Below, piece by piece: positions 1-9,206 of a stretch of DNA of 32,106 bases. Under the pieces are notes generated by a model, which did no database searches, was not told where the DNA came from, and saw nothing but the letters and a program-made list of their open reading frames with translations. How positions within the stretch are numbered: the first letter of the stretch is position 1; each line of letters opens with the position of its first letter. The translations under genes were made by a program, and so were the position numbers. Source of the DNA: Alphaproteobacteria bacterium (GTDB taxonomy: Bacteria > Pseudomonadota > Alphaproteobacteria > UBA11136); NCBI GenBank assembly GCA_030739855.1, contig JASLYJ010000009.1:24615-56720 (forward strand), written 5' to 3'.

Positions 1-182
1 CCACAGATGTTACGGGGACCATTGAACTGCCCAAGGACACAGAAATGGTTATGCCTGGTGACAATGTGACCATAACTGTGGAACTCATCGTTCCTATCGC
101 TATGGATAAAGGCCTGCGTTTCGCCGTTCGCGAAGGTGGACGTACTGTGGGCTCCGGCGTCGTCGCAGATATCATCGAGTAA
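1..182 (+). CDS. tuf: Elongation factor Tu, C-terminal fragment (5' end outside window)
   Basis: This is the last 59 codons of EF-Tu, the GTPase that brings aminoacyl-tRNA to the ribosomal A site. The reading frame enters at base 3 and ends in TAA. What is visible is the C-terminal beta-barrel (domain 3), including the typical stretch 'MVMPGDNV' and the end '[16 protein letters not shown]'. The GTPase domain lies outside the window. It sits 33 bases before rpsJ, which is the usual join between the str operon and the S10 operon in alphaproteobacteria, so the copy is probably the str-operon one. Whether a second tuf copy exists cannot be told from here. Confidence 0.97.
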   Translation, partial: TDVTGTIELPKDTEMVMPGDNVTITVELIVPIAMDKGLRFAVREGGRTVGSGVVADIIE

Positions 183-215
183 GGCTGAACAGAGAGATTG
201 TAAGGAACCGGATTA

Positions 216-524
216 ATGGAAAGCCAGAACATCCGCATACGGCTTAAAGCATTCGATCACCGCGTACTCGACATCTCGACTGTGGAGATTGTGAACACCG
301 CCAAGCGGACCGGTGCTCAAGTGCGGGGACCGATTCCGCTACCGACACGCATAGAAAAGTTCACAGTCCTGCGTTCGCCCCATATCGACAAGAAATCACG
401 TGAACAGTTTGAGATTCGCACTCACAAACGGCTTCTCGACATTATCGATCCGACACCACAGACCGTTGACGCACTGATGAAACTCGACCTCGCCTCTGGC
501 GTGGATGTGGAAATCAAGCTTTAA
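216..524 (+). CDS. rpsJ: 30S ribosomal protein S10
   Basis: S10 binds the 3' domain of 16S rRNA in the 30S head and, in well-studied bacteria, also works with NusB in antitermination. The 102-residue product has the family's normal length. It begins '[16 protein letters not shown]' and carries the long loop with '[27 protein letters not shown]' features (residues about 38-64) that are nearly invariant in S10. The ATG follows an AAGGA ribosome-binding site. It is the first gene of the S10 cluster, with only an 11-base gap before rplC, so co-transcription with the genes downstream is expected. Confidence 0.98.
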   Translation: MESQNIRIRLKAFDHRVLDISTVEIVNTAKRTGAQVRGPIPLPTRIEKFTVLRSPHIDKKSREQFEIRTHKRLLDIIDPTPQTVDALMKLDLASGVDVEIKL

Positions 525-535
525 GGGGGGCTGAC

Positions 536-1387
536 ATGCGTTCAGGACTTATCGTACGTAAACTGGGTATGTCACGCGTCTTTGATTCTGGTGTTCATGT
601 GCCTGTCACCGTGCTCCAAGTAGATGATTGCCAGGTGGTGTCCGTCTGCACGGAAGAAAAGAATGGCTATTCGGCGGTTCAGGTTGGTGCGGGAACAGCC
701 AAGGTCAAGAACGTAGGCAAGGCTATGCGCGGTCATTATGCCAAGGCCAAGGTGACGCCTAAACACCGGCTGGTTGAGTTCCGTGTTGGCCCCGACGCTC
801 TTCTCGACGTAGGGACGGCGTTTTCTGCCGACTACTTCACCCCTGGCCAGTATGTTGACGTCCGCGGAGTTTCTATTGGTAAGGGTTTTGCCGGCAGTAT
901 GAAACGCCACAATTTTGCTGGTTTGCGCGCTAGCCACGGCGTTTCTGTCTCCCACCGTGCCCATGGTTCTACTGGCCAGTGCCAGGATCCGGGCCGTGTG
1001 TTCAAAGGGAAGAAGATGGCCGGTCACATGGGTGCAAAACAAGTCACGGTACAGAACCTGAAAGTGGTGGCTACCGATGCCGGGCGCGGCCTGATTATGG
1101 TCAAGGGCGCAGTTCCCGGCGCCAAGAGCGGCTATCTGAAGATCTTTGATGCTGAAAAGAAGCCGACTTTTGACCCCGAGGTGGCGGCGAAAAAGGCCGA
1201 AGAGGTGATCGAGGACCAGGGCCCCACCAAAAAAGAACTGGCTCAACAGGCCAAGGCCAAAATCAAAGCTGAAGAAGAATCTACCAAGGATGCCTCTGAG
1301 GACGAAGCCCCAGAAAAAGCCGCTCCTGAGAATACGGCCGAAGAACCCAAAGAAGGTGAGTCCGAAAACAAGGACGAAAACGAATGA
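536..1387 (+). CDS. rplC: 50S ribosomal protein L3 with long charged C-terminal tail
   Basis: L3 is an early 50S assembly protein whose extension reaches the peptidyl-transferase centre. Residues 1 to about 206 match the usual protein, including the '[19 protein letters not shown]' type segment and the '[15 protein letters not shown]' loop where a glutamine can be methylated in E. coli. The core ends at 'GYLKIFDA'. Residues about 207-283 form an added tail, first Lys/Ala-rich and then strongly acidic (Glu/Asp/Lys/Pro). Enterobacterial L3 is about 209 residues. Tails on L3 are known in alphaproteobacteria, but this one is long. The start has a strong G-rich Shine-Dalgarno, and the stop overlaps rplD by four bases (ATGA). 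Confidence 0.97.
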   Translation: MRSGLIVRKLGMSRVFDSGVHVPVTVLQVDDCQVVSVCTEEKNGYSAVQVGAGTAKVKNVGKAMRGHYAKAKVTPKHRLVEFRVGPDALLDVGTAFSADYFTPGQYVDVRGVSIGKGFAGSMKRHNFAGLRASHGVSVSHRAHGSTGQCQDPGRVFKGKKMAGHMGAKQVTVQNLKVVATDAGRGLIMVKGAVPGAKSGYLKIFDAEKKPTFDPEVAAKKAEEVIEDQGPTKKELAQQAKAKIKAEEESTKDASEDEAPEKAAPENTAEEPKEGESENKDENE

Positions 1388-2004
1388 AAGTTTCGGTGAA
1401 AAATCTCGACAACAAAGATGTGGGTAACATCGATCTCGACAATGCCGTGTTTGGCGTCGAGTTCCGTTCCGATATCCTCTCCCGCATGGTCAACTGGCAG
1501 CTCGCCAAGCGGCGCGCCGGCACCCATAAGACCCGTGGTATCAGTGAAATCCGTGGCACCACGGCTAAGCCATGGCGTCAAAAGGGGAGCGGGCGCGCCC
1601 GTTCAGGAAGCATCCGTTCCCCCCAGTTCCGTGGTGGTGCGGTGATTTTTGGTCCGATGGTACGTTGCCATAACCATAAACTACCCAAGAAGGTGCGCAA
1701 GCTAGCCATGAAGACGGCCCTGTCGGCGAAGCAGGCCGAGGGCAAGCTGATAGTTCTAGATTCCACCAAGTTAGCCAAGCCTAAGACCTCGGATCTCATC
1801 AAGCATCTCACAAAGTTTGGTCTCGGCAGAGCTCTTGTTATTGACGGGGTGGAAGTGAATGAGAATTTCAGCCGTGCGGCGGCCAATCTCCGGGGCATTG
1901 ACGTGCTCCCTCACCAGGGTATCAACGTCTACGACATCCTGCGCTGCGACACACTGGTTCTGACCAGGGACGCGGTGAGCTATCTCCAGGAGCGCCTGAA
2001 ATGA
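1384..2004 (+). CDS. rplD: 50S ribosomal protein L4
   Basis: L4 lines the constriction of the nascent-peptide exit tunnel. The 206-residue protein has the extended tunnel loop at about residues 40-90, with the basic '[19 protein letters not shown]' type sequence that is the family's signature. The C-terminal globular part ends '[13 protein letters not shown]'. The gene is coupled to rplC by an ATGA overlap and to rplW by another four-base overlap, implying translational coupling. In E. coli L4 also represses its own operon; nothing in this sequence lets me say whether that holds here. Confidence 0.97.
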   Translation: MKVSVKNLDNKDVGNIDLDNAVFGVEFRSDILSRMVNWQLAKRRAGTHKTRGISEIRGTTAKPWRQKGSGRARSGSIRSPQFRGGAVIFGPMVRCHNHKLPKKVRKLAMKTALSAKQAEGKLIVLDSTKLAKPKTSDLIKHLTKFGLGRALVIDGVEVNENFSRAAANLRGIDVLPHQGINVYDILRCDTLVLTRDAVSYLQERLK

Positions 2005-2315
2005 GCCGCGCTGTCAAAACCGTGAGCCGCGAGCGTATGTACAACATCGTGCGCCGCCCTGTGATTACCGAAAAAGCGACACGGGGCTCAGAGCACAACC
2101 AGGTCACGTTCGAGGTTGCGCTGGACGCATCTAAGCCAGAAATCAGACAGGCTGTGGAAAACTTGTTTGACGTCAAAGTGACAAGCGTCAATACCCTGCG
2201 CGTGAAGGGCAAGGAAAAGCGCTTCAAGGGGCGTCTTGGGCGCCGTAGTGACTACAAGAAAGCAATCGTGACGCTGGGCGAGGGTCAGCACATCGATGTA
2301 ACTGCCGGGGTCTAA
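2001..2315 (+). CDS. rplW: 50S ribosomal protein L23
   Basis: L23 sits at the tunnel exit and is the docking site for trigger factor and the signal recognition particle. The 104-residue product carries '[18 protein letters not shown]' near residues 14-31 and the family's '[17 protein letters not shown]' loop, followed by the basic '[15 protein letters not shown]' segment and a C-terminal beta strand. Its start overlaps the stop of rplD (ATGA), and rplB begins three bases after its stop. The initial '[13 protein letters not shown]' leaves a second possible Met at residue 13, but the overlap with rplD supports the longer form. Confidence 0.96.
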   Translation: MSRAVKTVSRERMYNIVRRPVITEKATRGSEHNQVTFEVALDASKPEIRQAVENLFDVKVTSVNTLRVKGKEKRFKGRLGRRSDYKKAIVTLGEGQHIDVTAGV

Positions 2316-2318
2316 GAC

Positions 2319-3143
2319 ATGGCGCTGAAAACACATAAACCGACAACGCCGTCACGGCGCGGACTGGTCCTGGTGGACCGCTCCCGCCTGTGGAAGGGCA
2401 GGCCTGAGAAGACTCTCATTGAAGGCAAGTCGCAAAAGGGTGGGCGCAACAATACCGGACGCATCACCATGCGGCACAAGGGCGGCGGGCACAAACGCAT
2501 CTATCGCCGCATTGACTTTAAACGCGCCAAGCTCGACGTGCCAGCCACGGTGGAGCGGATCGAATACGATCCCAACCGCACCGCCTATATCGCCCTCATC
2601 ATATATGACGACGGTGAAAAGGCCTATATCCTCGCACCGCAAAGGCTGGAGCCCGGCGACAAGGTGGTTGCCTCCGATAAGGCTGATGTCAAGCCGGGAA
2701 ATGCCATGCCCATGAAAAATATTCCCGTTGGTACCATTATTCATAATGTTGAGATGAAACCGGGTAGGGGTGGCCAGATCGCCCGTTCGGCTGGCACCTA
2801 TGTCCAACTGGTGGGGCGTGATGCTGGCTATGCCCAGCTCAAACTAATGTCAGGGGAAATGCGTCGTGTACGAGCCGAATGCATGGCTACCATCGGTGCC
2901 ATTTCAAACTCCGATCAGAAGAACATCAATCTCGGCAAGGCCGGGCGTAACCGTTGGCTGGGCCGTCGCCCGACGGTGCGTGGTGTAGCCATGAATCCCA
3001 TCGATCATCCCCATGGCGGTGGCGAAGGTCGCACGTCCGGTGGCCGACATCCTGTAACACCCTGGGGAAAGCCCACCAAGGGCAAGAAAACCCGTGGCAA
3101 CAAGGCAACGGATAAATATATCGTCCGTCGTCGCCGCAAGTAG
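2319..3143 (+). CDS. rplB: 50S ribosomal protein L2
   Basis: L2 bridges the subunits and is needed for subunit joining and for peptidyl-transferase activity. The product is 274 residues, the standard length. The N-terminal OB-fold and the SH3-like domain are intact. Near the C-terminus the motif '[19 protein letters not shown]' includes His230, the counterpart of the E. coli His229 long discussed for catalysis. The C-terminal tail ends in basic residues. It starts three bases after rplW and is followed 17 bases later by rpsS, so it is an internal gene of the S10 operon. Confidence 0.98.
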   Translation: MALKTHKPTTPSRRGLVLVDRSRLWKGRPEKTLIEGKSQKGGRNNTGRITMRHKGGGHKRIYRRIDFKRAKLDVPATVERIEYDPNRTAYIALIIYDDGEKAYILAPQRLEPGDKVVASDKADVKPGNAMPMKNIPVGTIIHNVEMKPGRGGQIARSAGTYVQLVGRDAGYAQLKLMSGEMRRVRAECMATIGAISNSDQKNINLGKAGRNRWLGRRPTVRGVAMNPIDHPHGGGEGRTSGGRHPVTPWGKPTKGKKTRGNKATDKYIVRRRRK

Positions 3144-3160
3144 CGTAGGAGAGAGAACCC

Positions 3161-3460
3161 TTGTCTCGTTCCGTTTGGAAAGGTCCTTTTGTTGATGGCT
3201 ATCTCCTGAAGAAAGCCGAGGCCGCCCATAGCTCAGGCCGCAAGGAGGTTATCAAAACGTGGTCACGCCGGTCTACTATCCTGCCACAGTTCGTAGGACT
3301 GACCTTTGGTGTCTACAACGGCCGCAAATTCATTCCTGTCCTGGTGTCGGAAAATATGGTGGGTCATAAATTCGGGGAATTTGCCCCTACCCGAACCTAT
3401 TACGGCCATCAGGCTGATAGAAAAGCGACGAGAGATCCAATTATCGAGGTTAAGAAATAG
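3161..3460 (+). CDS. rpsS: 30S ribosomal protein S19 (TTG start)
   Basis: S19 forms a complex with S13 in the 30S head and contacts the A-site tRNA. The 99-residue product matches the family throughout: '[17 protein letters not shown]' at the start, '[15 protein letters not shown]' in the middle, and '[16 protein letters not shown]' near the end. Initiation is at TTG, placed seven bases after an AGGAGAGA Shine-Dalgarno. No ATG or GTG upstream fits the known N-terminus, so the rare start is well supported by homology. It is followed by rplV two bases after the stop. Confidence 0.96.
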   Translation: MSRSVWKGPFVDGYLLKKAEAAHSSGRKEVIKTWSRRSTILPQFVGLTFGVYNGRKFIPVLVSENMVGHKFGEFAPTRTYYGHQADRKATRDPIIEVKK

Positions 3461-3462
3461 GC

Positions 3463-3843
3463 ATGGGTAAGAAAGCAGCCACGCGTCGCTACGCGGATAA
3501 CGAGGCCATGGCTATGGCCAAGGCCTTGCGCACCAGCCCCCAGAAGCTCAATCTGGTGGTAGGGCTAATCCGTGGTCGCGACGTGGGTTCCGCTATGATG
3601 CATCTGAACTTCTGCCGTCGCCGCATCGCCGGTGAGGTGCGCAAGGTTTTGGAATCAGCTATCGCCAATGCGGAGAATAATCATCAACTCGATGTGGATC
3701 GGCTCTATGTGAGAGAGGCTACGGTGGGCCGCAGCTTCGTCATGCGACGCTGGCGTGCCCGCGCCCGTGGCCGGGTGGCGCACATTAGGAAACCGTTCAG
3801 CCGACTGACCATTGTGGTCCGTGAGAAAGAGGAGAGCGCCTAA
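3463..3843 (+). CDS. rplV: 50S ribosomal protein L22
   Basis: L22 spans the 50S and its beta-hairpin forms part of the exit-tunnel constriction opposite L4. The 126-residue protein has the conserved core '[20 protein letters not shown]' (about residues 20-39), the '[16 protein letters not shown]' helix, and the hairpin around '[24 protein letters not shown]' positions. The gene's TAA overlaps the start of rpsC by one base (TAATG), a typical coupling. No macrolide-type deletion or insertion is evident in the hairpin, as far as this can be judged by eye. Confidence 0.97.
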   Translation: MGKKAATRRYADNEAMAMAKALRTSPQKLNLVVGLIRGRDVGSAMMHLNFCRRRIAGEVRKVLESAIANAENNHQLDVDRLYVREATVGRSFVMRRWRARARGRVAHIRKPFSRLTIVVREKEESA

Positions 3844-4520
3844 TGGGTCAGAAGGTCAATCCCATCAGCTTTCGGTTGGGAATCAACCGCACCTGGGATT
3901 CCCGCTGGTATGCCGAGAATCAGTATGGCGACCTCTTGCAGGAGGATCTGCGCTTGCGCGCTTATCTAGAAAAACGCTTGGCCCAGGCCAGCGTCTCACG
4001 CATCGTCATCGAAAGGCCCGCCAAGCGCGCCCGCATTAGCATCCACACGGCACGCCCTGGCGTGGTAATCGGCAGGAAAGGTGCTGAAATCGAACAACTG
4101 CGCCGGGATATTGCCAAGATGACAAGCGACGAGGTGCACCTCAACATCATCGAGATTCGCAAGCCGGAAATCGACGCCAAGCTCATTGCCGATAATATTG
4201 CTCAACAGCTGGTGCGTCGCATTGCTTTTCGCCGTGCTATGAAACGCGCCGTGCAGTCAGCTATGCGTCTTGGCGCGGAAGGTATTCGTATCAATGTTGG
4301 AGGTCGCCTCGGCGGTAACGAAATCGCCAGAATGGAATGGTATCGTGAGGGCCGTGTGCCGCTGCATACCCTGCGCGCTGACATCGATTACGGTACTTCC
4401 ACGGCATTCACCACCTATGGCACCTGCGGTATCAAGGTCTGGGTGTTCAAGGGTGAGATTCTCGAATACGACCCCATGGCCCAGAGCAAGCGGGCAGATG
4501 AAGAATTACTCGGTCGCTAG
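3843..4520 (+). CDS. rpsC: 30S ribosomal protein S3
   Basis: S3 lies at the mRNA entry channel and contributes to helicase activity on structured mRNA. The 225-residue product starts '[20 protein letters not shown]', which is the family signature. It contains a type II KH domain with the GxxG loop 'GRKG' near residue 78, and the C-terminal domain with '[25 protein letters not shown]'. The start overlaps the rplV stop by one base. The next gene, rplP, begins 14 bases later after a GGGGAAGG ribosome-binding site. Confidence 0.98.
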   Translation: MGQKVNPISFRLGINRTWDSRWYAENQYGDLLQEDLRLRAYLEKRLAQASVSRIVIERPAKRARISIHTARPGVVIGRKGAEIEQLRRDIAKMTSDEVHLNIIEIRKPEIDAKLIADNIAQQLVRRIAFRRAMKRAVQSAMRLGAEGIRINVGGRLGGNEIARMEWYREGRVPLHTLRADIDYGTSTAFTTYGTCGIKVWVFKGEILEYDPMAQSKRADEELLGR

Positions 4521-4534
4521 GGGGAAGGCAACAG

Positions 4535-4954
4535 ATGCTCAGTCCGAAACGAACAAAATTCCGCAAGGCCCACAAGGGCCGCATTCACGGCACAGCCAAG
4601 GGTGGCACCCAACTCAACTTCGGTAAATATGGGCTGAAAGCCATGTCTCCAGCACGTATTACTGCGCGCCAGATTGAGGCTGCACGTCGTGCCATGACTC
4701 GCCATATGCAGCGCACCGGCCGCGTGTGGATCCGTATTTTCCCAAACGTACCGGTGTCTACCAAGCCGGCCGAAGTGCGCCAGGGTAAGGGCAAGGGGAC
4801 ACCAGAATACTGGGCTTGTCGTGTGGCACCAGGACGCATTCTATTTGAGGCAGACGGTGTATCGCGCGATCTCGCAGAGAGTGCTTTTGCACTGGCTGCG
4901 GCCAAGCTTCCCATCTCCACCCGTTTCGTTACCCGTTTGGGAGAGGGGGACTAG
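4535..4954 (+). CDS. rplP: 50S ribosomal protein L16
   Basis: L16 organises the A-site region of the 50S and helps position tRNA acceptor arms. The 139-residue protein begins '[16 protein letters not shown]', as nearly all L16 proteins do. It includes the '[20 protein letters not shown]' helix, the '[19 protein letters not shown]' strand and the glycine/lysine loop '[14 protein letters not shown]' facing the peptidyl-transferase centre. Spacing to rpmC is three bases. All expected segments are present and the length is normal. Confidence 0.97.
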   Translation: MLSPKRTKFRKAHKGRIHGTAKGGTQLNFGKYGLKAMSPARITARQIEAARRAMTRHMQRTGRVWIRIFPNVPVSTKPAEVRQGKGKGTPEYWACRVAPGRILFEADGVSRDLAESAFALAAAKLPISTRFVTRLGEGD

Positions 4955-4957
4955 ATC

Positions 4958-5167
4958 ATGTCCGTTGCAGATTATCGTGCCATGAGCACAGACGAACTTG
5001 GAGCTAAGCTTGTAGAACTGAAAAAGGAATCGTTCAATCTGCGTTTCCAGGCGGCCGGTGGCCAGCTGGAGAACACTTCGCGGGTGCGCGTGGTGCGGCG
5101 CGATATTGCACGAATCAAAACAGTGTTGGGCGAGGTCCAGCGCACTGCCACACAGGAGAAGAAGTAA
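4958..5167 (+). CDS. rpmC: 50S ribosomal protein L29
   Basis: L29 is a small two-helix protein next to L23 at the tunnel exit. The 69-residue product contains the family's '[40 protein letters not shown]' pattern across residues about 17-58, with both helices predicted from the charge pattern. Its TAA overlaps the ATG of rpsQ by one base. A second in-frame ATG lies nine codons in, at 'MSTDELGAK', so the mature start could be shorter. The first ATG, three bases after rplP, is kept because it fits the tight packing. Confidence 0.94.
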   Translation: MSVADYRAMSTDELGAKLVELKKESFNLRFQAAGGQLENTSRVRVVRRDIARIKTVLGEVQRTATQEKK

Positions 5168-5424
5168 TGTCAAAGCGTGTTCTACAGGGAACTGTGGTTA
5201 GTGACGGCGGAGACAAGACCGTGGTGGTGCGCGTGGAGCGGCGTTTCATGCATCCCCTCTACAAGAAATACATCACCAAATCGAAGAAATACGCTGCCCA
5301 TGATGAGGCCAACGCTTGTAAGACCGGTGACAACGTGAAGATCAGAGAATGTCGTCCCATTTCCAAGCACAAGTGTTGGGAGGTTCTGGGCGCGGCGGTG
5401 GAAGGAGCTGGAGCAAAGGAATAA
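5167..5424 (+). CDS. rpsQ: 30S ribosomal protein S17
   Basis: S17 is a primary 16S rRNA-binding protein of the 30S body with an OB fold. The 85-residue protein has the diagnostic '[24 protein letters not shown]' start, '[20 protein letters not shown]' in the middle, and '[20 protein letters not shown]' towards the end. These are the standard family blocks in the right order. It starts inside the rpmC stop (TAATG) and is followed three bases later by rplN. A short Ala/Gly/Glu tail at the C-terminus is unremarkable. Confidence 0.97.
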   Translation: MSKRVLQGTVVSDGGDKTVVVRVERRFMHPLYKKYITKSKKYAAHDEANACKTGDNVKIRECRPISKHKCWEVLGAAVEGAGAKE

Positions 5425-5427
5425 ATC

Positions 5428-5796
5428 ATGATCCAGATGCAAACAAATCTGGAGGTTGCTGACAACTCCGGTGCCCGCAAGGTGCAGTGTATCAAGGTGC
5501 TGGGTGGGTCCAAGCGCAGGACCGCGTCGCTGGGCGACATTATCGTGGTCACTGTGAAGGAAGTAATCCCACGTGGCCGCGTCAAGAAAGGTGAGATTCA
5601 CCGGGCCGTGATCGTGCGTACCGCCAAGGGCGTGAAACGTCCCGACGGTTCGGTAATCCGTTTCGACCACAATGCGGCGGTGCTTATCGATTCCCAGGGA
5701 GAGCCTGTGGGCACGCGTATCTTTGGTCCCGTTACTCGCGAACTGCGTGCCAAAAGATTCATGAAAATCATTTCCCTTGCCCCGGAGGTTTTATGA
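5428..5796 (+). CDS. rplN: 50S ribosomal protein L14
   Basis: L14 contacts L19 and helix 44 of 16S rRNA to form an intersubunit bridge, and is the target of the silencing factor RsfS. The 122-residue length is exactly that of the family. It reads '[24 protein letters not shown]' at the start, carries '[21 protein letters not shown]' and '[23 protein letters not shown]' at the end. The stop overlaps rplX by four bases (ATGA). It is the first gene of what is called the spc cluster in E. coli, but no separate promoter is visible before it. Confidence 0.98.
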   Translation: MIQMQTNLEVADNSGARKVQCIKVLGGSKRRTASLGDIIVVTVKEVIPRGRVKKGEIHRAVIVRTAKGVKRPDGSVIRFDHNAAVLIDSQGEPVGTRIFGPVTRELRAKRFMKIISLAPEVL

Positions 5797-6125
5797 TGTC
5801 CAAGGCAGGGAAAATAAAGATCAAAAAAGGTGACGAAGTGGTGGTTATCGTTGGCCGTGACAGGGGCAAGAAGGGCAATGTGCTGCGCGTCATCCCTTCC
5901 GAGAGGCGTCTCATCGTTCAGGGTATCAACATGGTCAAGCATCATACTCGCGCCTCGGCAGCTTCGACTGCTGGTATCGTCGATAAGGAGTCGCCGATCC
6001 ATGTCTCCAACGTGGCCGTGGTTGACCCCAAAACCGGAAAGTCCAGCCGTGTTGGCATCAAGACCATCAAGGACGGTACTAGGATGCGCTATGCCCGGGC
6101 TTCTGGTGAGATTATCGATGGATAA
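5793..6125 (+). CDS. rplX: 50S ribosomal protein L24
   Basis: L24 starts 50S assembly and lies near the tunnel exit. The 110-residue protein carries a KOW motif at about residues 8-35 ('[24 protein letters not shown]') and the family segment '[12 protein letters not shown]'. Two adjacent ATG codons could start it. The first overlaps the rplN stop as ATGA; the second lies at a more usual distance (about 7 bases) from the GGAGG at 5784-5788. The two proteins differ by one Met. The 3' end overlaps rplE by eight bases. Confidence 0.96.
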   Translation: MMSKAGKIKIKKGDEVVVIVGRDRGKKGNVLRVIPSERRLIVQGINMVKHHTRASAASTAGIVDKESPIHVSNVAVVDPKTGKSSRVGIKTIKDGTRMRYARASGEIIDG

Positions 6126-6684
6126 GCGTGAAATGACCCGTCTACAGGATCACTACGAGAACGTACTGAAAGCAGAACTGATCTCCCAGTTCGGCTACAA
6201 GAACGCCATGGGGTCGCCGCGTCTTGAGAAGATCGTTGTCAATATGGGCGTGGGCGAGGCCACCGATGATTCTAAAAAGATTGAAACCTCCGTCGCCGAC
6301 ATGACTCTGATTACTGGGCAGAAGCCCATTGTCACCAAGGCCAAGCGTTCGGTAGCCAACTTCAAGACGCGCGAAGGGATGAGTATTGGCTGCAAGGTGA
6401 CTCTGCGCCGTGGCCGTATGTATGAATTTCTTGACCGCCTTATCAACATCGCTCTGCCGCGGGTTCGCGATTTCCGCGGTGTTTCCGACAGAAGCTTCGA
6501 CGGACGTGGTAATTACGCGTTGGGCCTGAAGGAACAGATCGTTTTTCCGGAAATCGATTACGACAAGGTAGACAAGATCAGGGGGCTCGACGTGGTGATT
6601 GTTACTACCGCTAAGACCGACGAGGAGGCTCGGGCGCTCCTTAAGGGGTTCAACATGCCATTTCAATCTAGGGACGAGGAGTAG
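6118..6684 (+). CDS. rplE: 50S ribosomal protein L5
   Basis: L5 binds 5S rRNA and forms part of the central protuberance, bridging to S13. From the ATG that overlaps the end of rplX the product is 188 residues. It contains '[23 protein letters not shown]', '[35 protein letters not shown]' blocks and the strongly conserved '[30 protein letters not shown]'. The open frame runs further upstream through rplX, but nothing there resembles L5. A start five codons later (ATG before '[10 protein letters not shown]') is also possible and would give 183 residues, closer to the 179 of E. coli. Confidence 0.95.
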   Translation: MDKREMTRLQDHYENVLKAELISQFGYKNAMGSPRLEKIVVNMGVGEATDDSKKIETSVADMTLITGQKPIVTKAKRSVANFKTREGMSIGCKVTLRRGRMYEFLDRLINIALPRVRDFRGVSDRSFDGRGNYALGLKEQIVFPEIDYDKVDKIRGLDVVIVTTAKTDEEARALLKGFNMPFQSRDEE

Positions 6685-6690
6685 AAACTT

Positions 6691-6996
6691 ATGGCGAAAC
6701 GAAGCGCTATTGAGCGAGGCAAAAAGTGCGAACGTTTGGCAAAGAAATTCGCCACTCGGAGAGCGCACCTAAAAGCAATGGCTAGAGACGAGTCCTTGGC
6801 CCCTGAGGAACGCTTTAACGCCCGGCTTAAACTGGCGGAACTCCCCCGTAGTTCGTCGCCAGTGCGGCAGCGTAACCGCTGCACACTGACGGGGCGTTCC
6901 CGCGGTGTCTACCGCAAATTCAAGCTTTCACGAATTTCCCTGCGCGATCTGGCTTCCACCGGCCAGATACCGGGCATGGTCAAGTCGAGTTGGTAA
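6691..6996 (+). CDS. rpsN: 30S ribosomal protein S14 (zinc-independent type)
   Basis: S14 is a late-binding protein of the 30S head. The 101-residue product is the long form that lacks the two CxxC zinc-binding pairs. It begins '[20 protein letters not shown]' and ends with '[20 protein letters not shown]' and '[16 protein letters not shown]', as in other proteobacterial S14 proteins. It starts six bases after rplE and is separated by 13 bases from rpsH. The lack of cysteine pairs shows that this copy does not need zinc. Whether a second zinc-binding copy exists elsewhere cannot be seen. Confidence 0.97.
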   Translation: MAKRSAIERGKKCERLAKKFATRRAHLKAMARDESLAPEERFNARLKLAELPRSSSPVRQRNRCTLTGRSRGVYRKFKLSRISLRDLASTGQIPGMVKSSW

Positions 6997-7009
6997 GGGA
7001 GAAGACGAT

Positions 7010-7411
7010 ATGACAATGTCAGATCCTTTAGCGGATTTAATGACACGCATCAGAAATGGTCAGCAGGCGCACAAGTTAACAATCCTAAGCCCAGTGTCGA
7101 AGCTGCGCGGCAATGTTCTTGAGGTGCTTAAAAATGAAGGTTATATCCGCGGTTACGAAACCCGCGAAGATAGCGAGTCCGAGAAGAAATCCTTCCACAT
7201 TGAGCTTAAATACTATGATGGCAAACCAGTGATTCACGAAATATCGCGGATTTCACGTCCCGGGCGTCGGGTCTATTCGAAAATCAAAGATTTACCCAGC
7301 TACTATGGAGGGCTTGGGATTGCTATTCTTTCCACGCCTCGTGGTGTGATGTCGGATGAACAAGCGCGCCAGGCCAACGTTGGTGGTGAAATTCTGTGCC
7401 GAGTATTTTAG
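7010..7411 (+). CDS. rpsH: 30S ribosomal protein S8
   Basis: S8 binds the central domain of 16S rRNA and, in E. coli, represses the spc operon. The start chosen is the ATG after a GGGAGA site; the frame is open further upstream but has no S8 similarity. The resulting protein is 133 residues, the normal size. It reads 'MSDPLADLMTRIRNGQ' near the start, 'KNEGYIRGYE' in the middle, and 'RISRPGRRVYSKIKDLPS' and 'GIAILSTPRGVMSDEQAR' towards the C-terminus, the latter being the rRNA-binding block. The next gene, rplF, begins ten bases later. Confidence 0.96.
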   Translation: MTMSDPLADLMTRIRNGQQAHKLTILSPVSKLRGNVLEVLKNEGYIRGYETREDSESEKKSFHIELKYYDGKPVIHEISRISRPGRRVYSKIKDLPSYYGGLGIAILSTPRGVMSDEQARQANVGGEILCRVF

Positions 7412-7421
7412 AGGTGAAGCC

Positions 7422-7955
7422 ATGTCACGAGTAGGAATGAATCCGGTCCCCGTTCCTGATGGGGTAAGCGTGAATATCGCCAATGGCGAGATCACGGCCA
7501 AGGGTAAACTTGGCGAGCTTTCCTACCGATTCATCAAGGACGTGGACGTGGCTATGGAAGATGGCCTTATCACGGTTACGCCAAAGAGCGAATCGAAGCG
7601 GACACTCACCATGTGGGGCACCACAAGAAGCCGGATTTTCAATCTGGTTAAGGGCGTGGATGAGGGCTTTTCGGTCAATCTGGAGATAATCGGTGTTGGC
7701 TACCGCGCAGCAGTGGAAGGCAAGAATCTAGTCCTCCAGCTAGGCTATAGCCACAACATTGACTTTCCCATTCCAGAGGGCATCACCATCAAATGCCCTA
7801 AACCCGTTGAAATAGCGGTGTCTGGCACCGACAAGCAACAAGTGGGTCAGGTGGCGGCGAACATACGCTCCTTCCGCAAGCCGGAACCCTATAAGGGCAA
7901 GGGTATCAAATATGTGGATGAGTATATCATGCGCAAGGAAGGTAAGAAAAAATAG
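7422..7955 (+). CDS. rplF: 50S ribosomal protein L6
   Basis: L6 binds near the sarcin-ricin loop, where elongation factors act. Beginning at the ATG behind a GAGGTGAAG site, the product is 177 residues, the standard length. The two repeated alpha/beta domains are present. Diagnostic segments are 'SRVGMNPVPVPDGVSV' at the N-terminus, 'GVGYRAAVEGKNLVLQLGYSH' at mid-protein, and 'VGQVAANIRSFRKPEPYKGKGI' near the end. An upstream in-frame extension overlapping rpsH was rejected because it is outside the family alignment. It lies nine bases before rplR. Confidence 0.96.
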   Translation: MSRVGMNPVPVPDGVSVNIANGEITAKGKLGELSYRFIKDVDVAMEDGLITVTPKSESKRTLTMWGTTRSRIFNLVKGVDEGFSVNLEIIGVGYRAAVEGKNLVLQLGYSHNIDFPIPEGITIKCPKPVEIAVSGTDKQQVGQVAANIRSFRKPEPYKGKGIKYVDEYIMRKEGKKK

Positions 7956-7964
7956 GATCATAAT

Positions 7965-8327
7965 ATGCTAACCTCAAAAGAACTTTTCACCCGCCGAAAA
8001 AAACGCACGCGGACTAATATTGTCAAATCTTCCGGCGGGAGACCGCGCCTTTCCGTCTTTCGCTCGGGAAAGCATATCTATGCCCAGGTGATTGACGACG
8101 AAAAGGGTGCGACCTTGGCCACGGCTTCCTCTGTAGACAAGTCCCTGCGCGGGAAGCTGAAGAAAGGTGGAAATTCCGGCGCCGCCAAGGCCGTGGGCGA
8201 GCTGGTGGCGGAACGCGCTCTTGCTGCGGGCGTCTCCGAAGTAATTTTCGACCGTGGCGGTTACCATTATCATGGAAGGGTCAAGGCTCTTGCGGATTCT
8301 GCCCGCAAAGGCGGCCTTTCATTTTAG
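7965..8327 (+). CDS. rplR: 50S ribosomal protein L18
   Basis: L18 binds 5S rRNA together with L5. The 120-residue protein has the basic N-terminus '[25 protein letters not shown]' (residues about 11-35), '[20 protein letters not shown]' and the terminal '[28 protein letters not shown]', all typical of bacterial L18. Spacing is nine bases from rplF and 11 bases to rpsE. The Shine-Dalgarno is weak (AGGATCATA region), in line with reinitiation from rplF. Confidence 0.96.
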   Translation: MLTSKELFTRRKKRTRTNIVKSSGGRPRLSVFRSGKHIYAQVIDDEKGATLATASSVDKSLRGKLKKGGNSGAAKAVGELVAERALAAGVSEVIFDRGGYHYHGRVKALADSARKGGLSF

Positions 8328-8338
8328 GTAGATCAAAG

Positions 8339-8950
8339 ATGGTAGATTTGAAGGAAAACAAACTTAATAAGAGCCCCCGCCAGCACAGGAGAAACACCTC
8401 TCATGGTGAGCGTGAAGAAAGCGAATTCATTGAGAAACTGGTGAGTCTCAACCGTGTTGCCAAGGTGGTCAAAGGTGGCCGCCGCTTCGCCTTTGGTGCT
8501 CTGGTTGTGGTGGGCGATGGCGATGGCCGTGTTGGTTTCGGCTCAGGCAAGGCGCGTGAGGTACCGGAGGCCATTCGCAAAGCCACCGAGGAAGCCAAGG
8601 GTGCCATGGTCCGCATTTCCATACGTGAAAGTCGCACCCTGCATCACGACATCAGTGGCCACCACGACGCTGGCCGGGTTTACATACGCACCGCGCCACC
8701 GGGCACGGGAATCATCGCCGGAGGTCCTATGCGCGCCGTGTTCGAAGCGCTGGGTTTGCGCGACGTGGTGGCTAAGTCTATGGGATCATCTAATCCATAC
8801 AACATAGTAAGAGCTACTTTTGATGGCCTGTCACGGATTCTTTCTCCCCGTGCCGTGGCTTCTAAGCGTGGTAAGAAAGTGAGAAAAATCGTCAGCCGCC
8901 GTAAATCTGGTGAGGATTCTGCTGAGGTGTCTAACGGAATTCAGGAATAG
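8339..8950 (+). CDS. rpsE: 30S ribosomal protein S5
   Basis: S5 lies near the mRNA entry channel and the decoding centre and affects fidelity. The 203-residue product has a basic, low-complexity N-terminus of about 30 residues, then the double-stranded RNA-binding-like domain with '[20 protein letters not shown]' and '[21 protein letters not shown]'. The C-terminal domain has '[43 protein letters not shown]' features. The end, about 35 residues, is a basic tail followed by acidic residues, longer than in E. coli (167 residues in total). It is followed five bases later by rpmD. Confidence 0.97.
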   Translation: MVDLKENKLNKSPRQHRRNTSHGEREESEFIEKLVSLNRVAKVVKGGRRFAFGALVVVGDGDGRVGFGSGKAREVPEAIRKATEEAKGAMVRISIRESRTLHHDISGHHDAGRVYIRTAPPGTGIIAGGPMRAVFEALGLRDVVAKSMGSSNPYNIVRATFDGLSRILSPRAVASKRGKKVRKIVSRRKSGEDSAEVSNGIQE

Positions 8951-8955
8951 ACGTT

Positions 8956-9150
8956 ATGGCCGACAAGAAACCAGGAACTCTCAGAGTGACTCAGATCGGT
9001 AGCCCTATCGGCCACCCCAAGGACCTGCGTGCAACCCTGATCGGGATGGGCCTGAACAAGATGAACCGCACCCGTGAACTGGAAGACACCCCCGCTGTGC
9101 GCGGTATGATCGAAAAAGTGCACCACTTGGTGAGTGTGAAAATGTCCTAG
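8956..9150 (+). CDS. rpmD: 50S ribosomal protein L30
   Basis: L30 is a small 50S protein found in many but not all bacteria. The 64-residue product has the family pattern '[20 protein letters not shown]' and '[21 protein letters not shown]', with a closing 'VHHLVSVK'. It lies between rpsE and rplO, its standard place. After its stop there is a 56-base gap before rplO, one of the longest in this operon. No terminator or promoter of note is visible in that gap. Confidence 0.95.
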   Translation: MADKKPGTLRVTQIGSPIGHPKDLRATLIGMGLNKMNRTRELEDTPAVRGMIEKVHHLVSVKMS

Positions 9151-9206
9151 GTCCTGCGTCACGGGACGGCGTGGATAAACAGGTTTTGGTGAGAAACTGG
9201 TTGATC

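Noticed and set aside
572-1246. Long open frame on the minus strand opposite rplC (224 codons)
   Set aside because: It is the antisense shadow of a well-supported ribosomal gene, with no family resemblance and no ribosome-binding site.
5830-6117. Upstream extension of the L5 frame through rplX
   Set aside because: The extension is the out-of-frame reading of rplX; L5 similarity begins only at about 6118.
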